This document shows positions 63,372 through 64,000 of a stretch of DNA of 64,000 nt, in pieces. The position numbers were made by a program, and so were the translations under genes. The stretch is from NCBI GenBank assembly GCA_029719485.1, contig CP120722.1:868001-932000 (forward strand), written 5' to 3'. The DNA is from Kiritimatiellota bacterium B12222 (lineage in GTDB: Bacteria; Verrucomicrobiota; Kiritimatiellia; SS1-B-03-39; UBA6053). The notes below the pieces were generated by a model. That model was not told the DNA's origin, did no database searches, and saw only the letters and a list, made by a program, of their open reading frames with translations. Numbering within the stretch: the first letter of the stretch is position 1; each line of letters begins with the position of its first letter.

Positions 63372-64000
63372 ATGAATCGAAAACATATTGTCTTTACCGC
63401 GGTGGGTCAGGCCGAACTTTTAGACCAAGCGATGGGTGAACTCGGCGACAATGAGGCGCTGGTCCAAAATGAAATTTCGGCGATCAGTTCGGGAACAGAG
63501 CGTGCATGTTTGTTGGATTTACCGAATCTGGCAGATTCTCCTCCCGGTCAATTCCCAAAACATTTGGGATACAGTGGGGTAGGCCGGGTGGTTGAGGTCG
63601 GTAAAACTATTACCACGGTTCAGCCTGGTGACCGGGTGCTGACGCATTGGGGGAGTAGTCATGCCTCTTACAATTGTATCCGCGAAGAGAATATGATGAA
63701 AATTGAGCATGACGCCTTGCCCTCTGAGCATGCGGTGTTTGCGGTAATTGCGGGGTTTTCGCTCAATGGACTCCGGAAAACGAGATTGGAAATAGGGGAA
63801 AGTGCCGCGGTGATTGGCATGGGGATTTTAGGTGTGTTCGCCTTGGCTCTGTGCCGAATTGCAGGAGCCACTCCGGTGATTGCGGCAGATTTGAGTGCGG
63901 AACGTCGAGCACTGGCGCTCAGCGTAGGTGCACATGTTGCCTTGGATCCCATGGACCCCACATATACGGAAAAGATGAAAGACCTGACGCGGGGTGGGGT
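63372..64000 (+). CDS. MDR dehydrogenase, cut by window end
   Basis: A plus-strand gene that starts at 63372 and continues past the window; 209 complete codons are visible. The translation (MNRKHIVFTAVGQAELLDQA, SSGTERACLLDL, HLGYSGVGRVVEVG, VQPGDRVLTHWG, AAVIGMGILGVFALALCRIAG) matches medium-chain dehydrogenases, here of the type without the zinc-binding Cys cluster. It starts five bases after the SDR gene and is likely co-transcribed. It resembles the MDR gene at 34688 in overall style (GTE, VGDRV) but is a different gene. Confidence 0.85.
   Translation, partial: MNRKHIVFTAVGQAELLDQAMGELGDNEALVQNEISAISSGTERACLLDLPNLADSPPGQFPKHLGYSGVGRVVEVGKTITTVQPGDRVLTHWGSSHASYNCIREENMMKIEHDALPSEHAVFAVIAGFSLNGLRKTRLEIGESAAVIGMGILGVFALALCRIAGATPVIAADLSAERRALALSVGAHVALDPMDPTYTEKMKDLTRGG

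Overview
The window looks like a chromosomal segment of a Verrucomicrobiota-type bacterium, probably a polysaccharide degrader. The evidence is two Verru_Chthon cassette protein A-like genes, three PEP-CTERM proteins, a C-x-P-S-R sulfatase next to a PL22-like propeller, an SHD1-like secreted protein and Y1/REP-associated transposases. No 16S or other taxonomic marker is present except bS21, so the phylum call is an inference.

Left part (1 to about 19,300): a mobile element or defence island. It carries a ClpX-like AAA+ ATPase, a primase-like replication protein, a ribbon-helix-helix protein, and a RuvB-like ATPase translationally coupled to a short tyrosine recombinase. Two small coupled genes (a Lys-rich protein and a 39-residue zinc ribbon) follow, then a Cfr10I/Bse634I-type restriction-modification pair with convergent overlapping genes. 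Next come a YpsA/SLOG protein, an EEP-fold lipoprotein, DUF6602-like and DUF2971-like genes and a HEPN-like protein. The island ends with a WYL regulator (BrxR/CapW type) divergent from a five-gene operon: two small proteins, a Pycsar-like nucleotide cyclase, a protein that looks E2/UBC-like, and a PycTM-like membrane effector. A near-identical 34-35 bp repeat flanks the HEPN/BrxR/Pycsar block. A 3' fragment of tRNA-Met and a comM gene lacking its 5' part mark the island edge.

Middle (20,000 to 32,700): HAD phosphatase, a REP-associated transposase, a Tat-exported metallophosphoesterase, lipoproteins, a lipocalin, an M23-like protein and an M14 carboxypeptidase. Then comes a run of small minus-strand genes separated by attC-like sites, i.e. 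a probable integron cassette array without an integrase in view.

Right part (32,700 to 64,000): core and catabolic genes. A sugar-utilisation cluster contains a Hyi-like isomerase, an MDR dehydrogenase, an AraC regulator, a sulfatase, a PL22-like propeller and a TauE exporter. Two parallel Verru_Chthon-type gene pairs, each translationally coupled, surround a peroxiredoxin gene, rpsU and the decayed remains of a third copy. A lacZ-type beta-galactosidase, three paralogous PEP-CTERM proteins interleaved with REP palindromes and a frameshifted RAYT, a beta-helix protein, a LacI regulator, an SHD1-like secreted protein, an SDR and a truncated dehydrogenase complete the window.

No CRISPR array, rRNA or complete tRNA was found.
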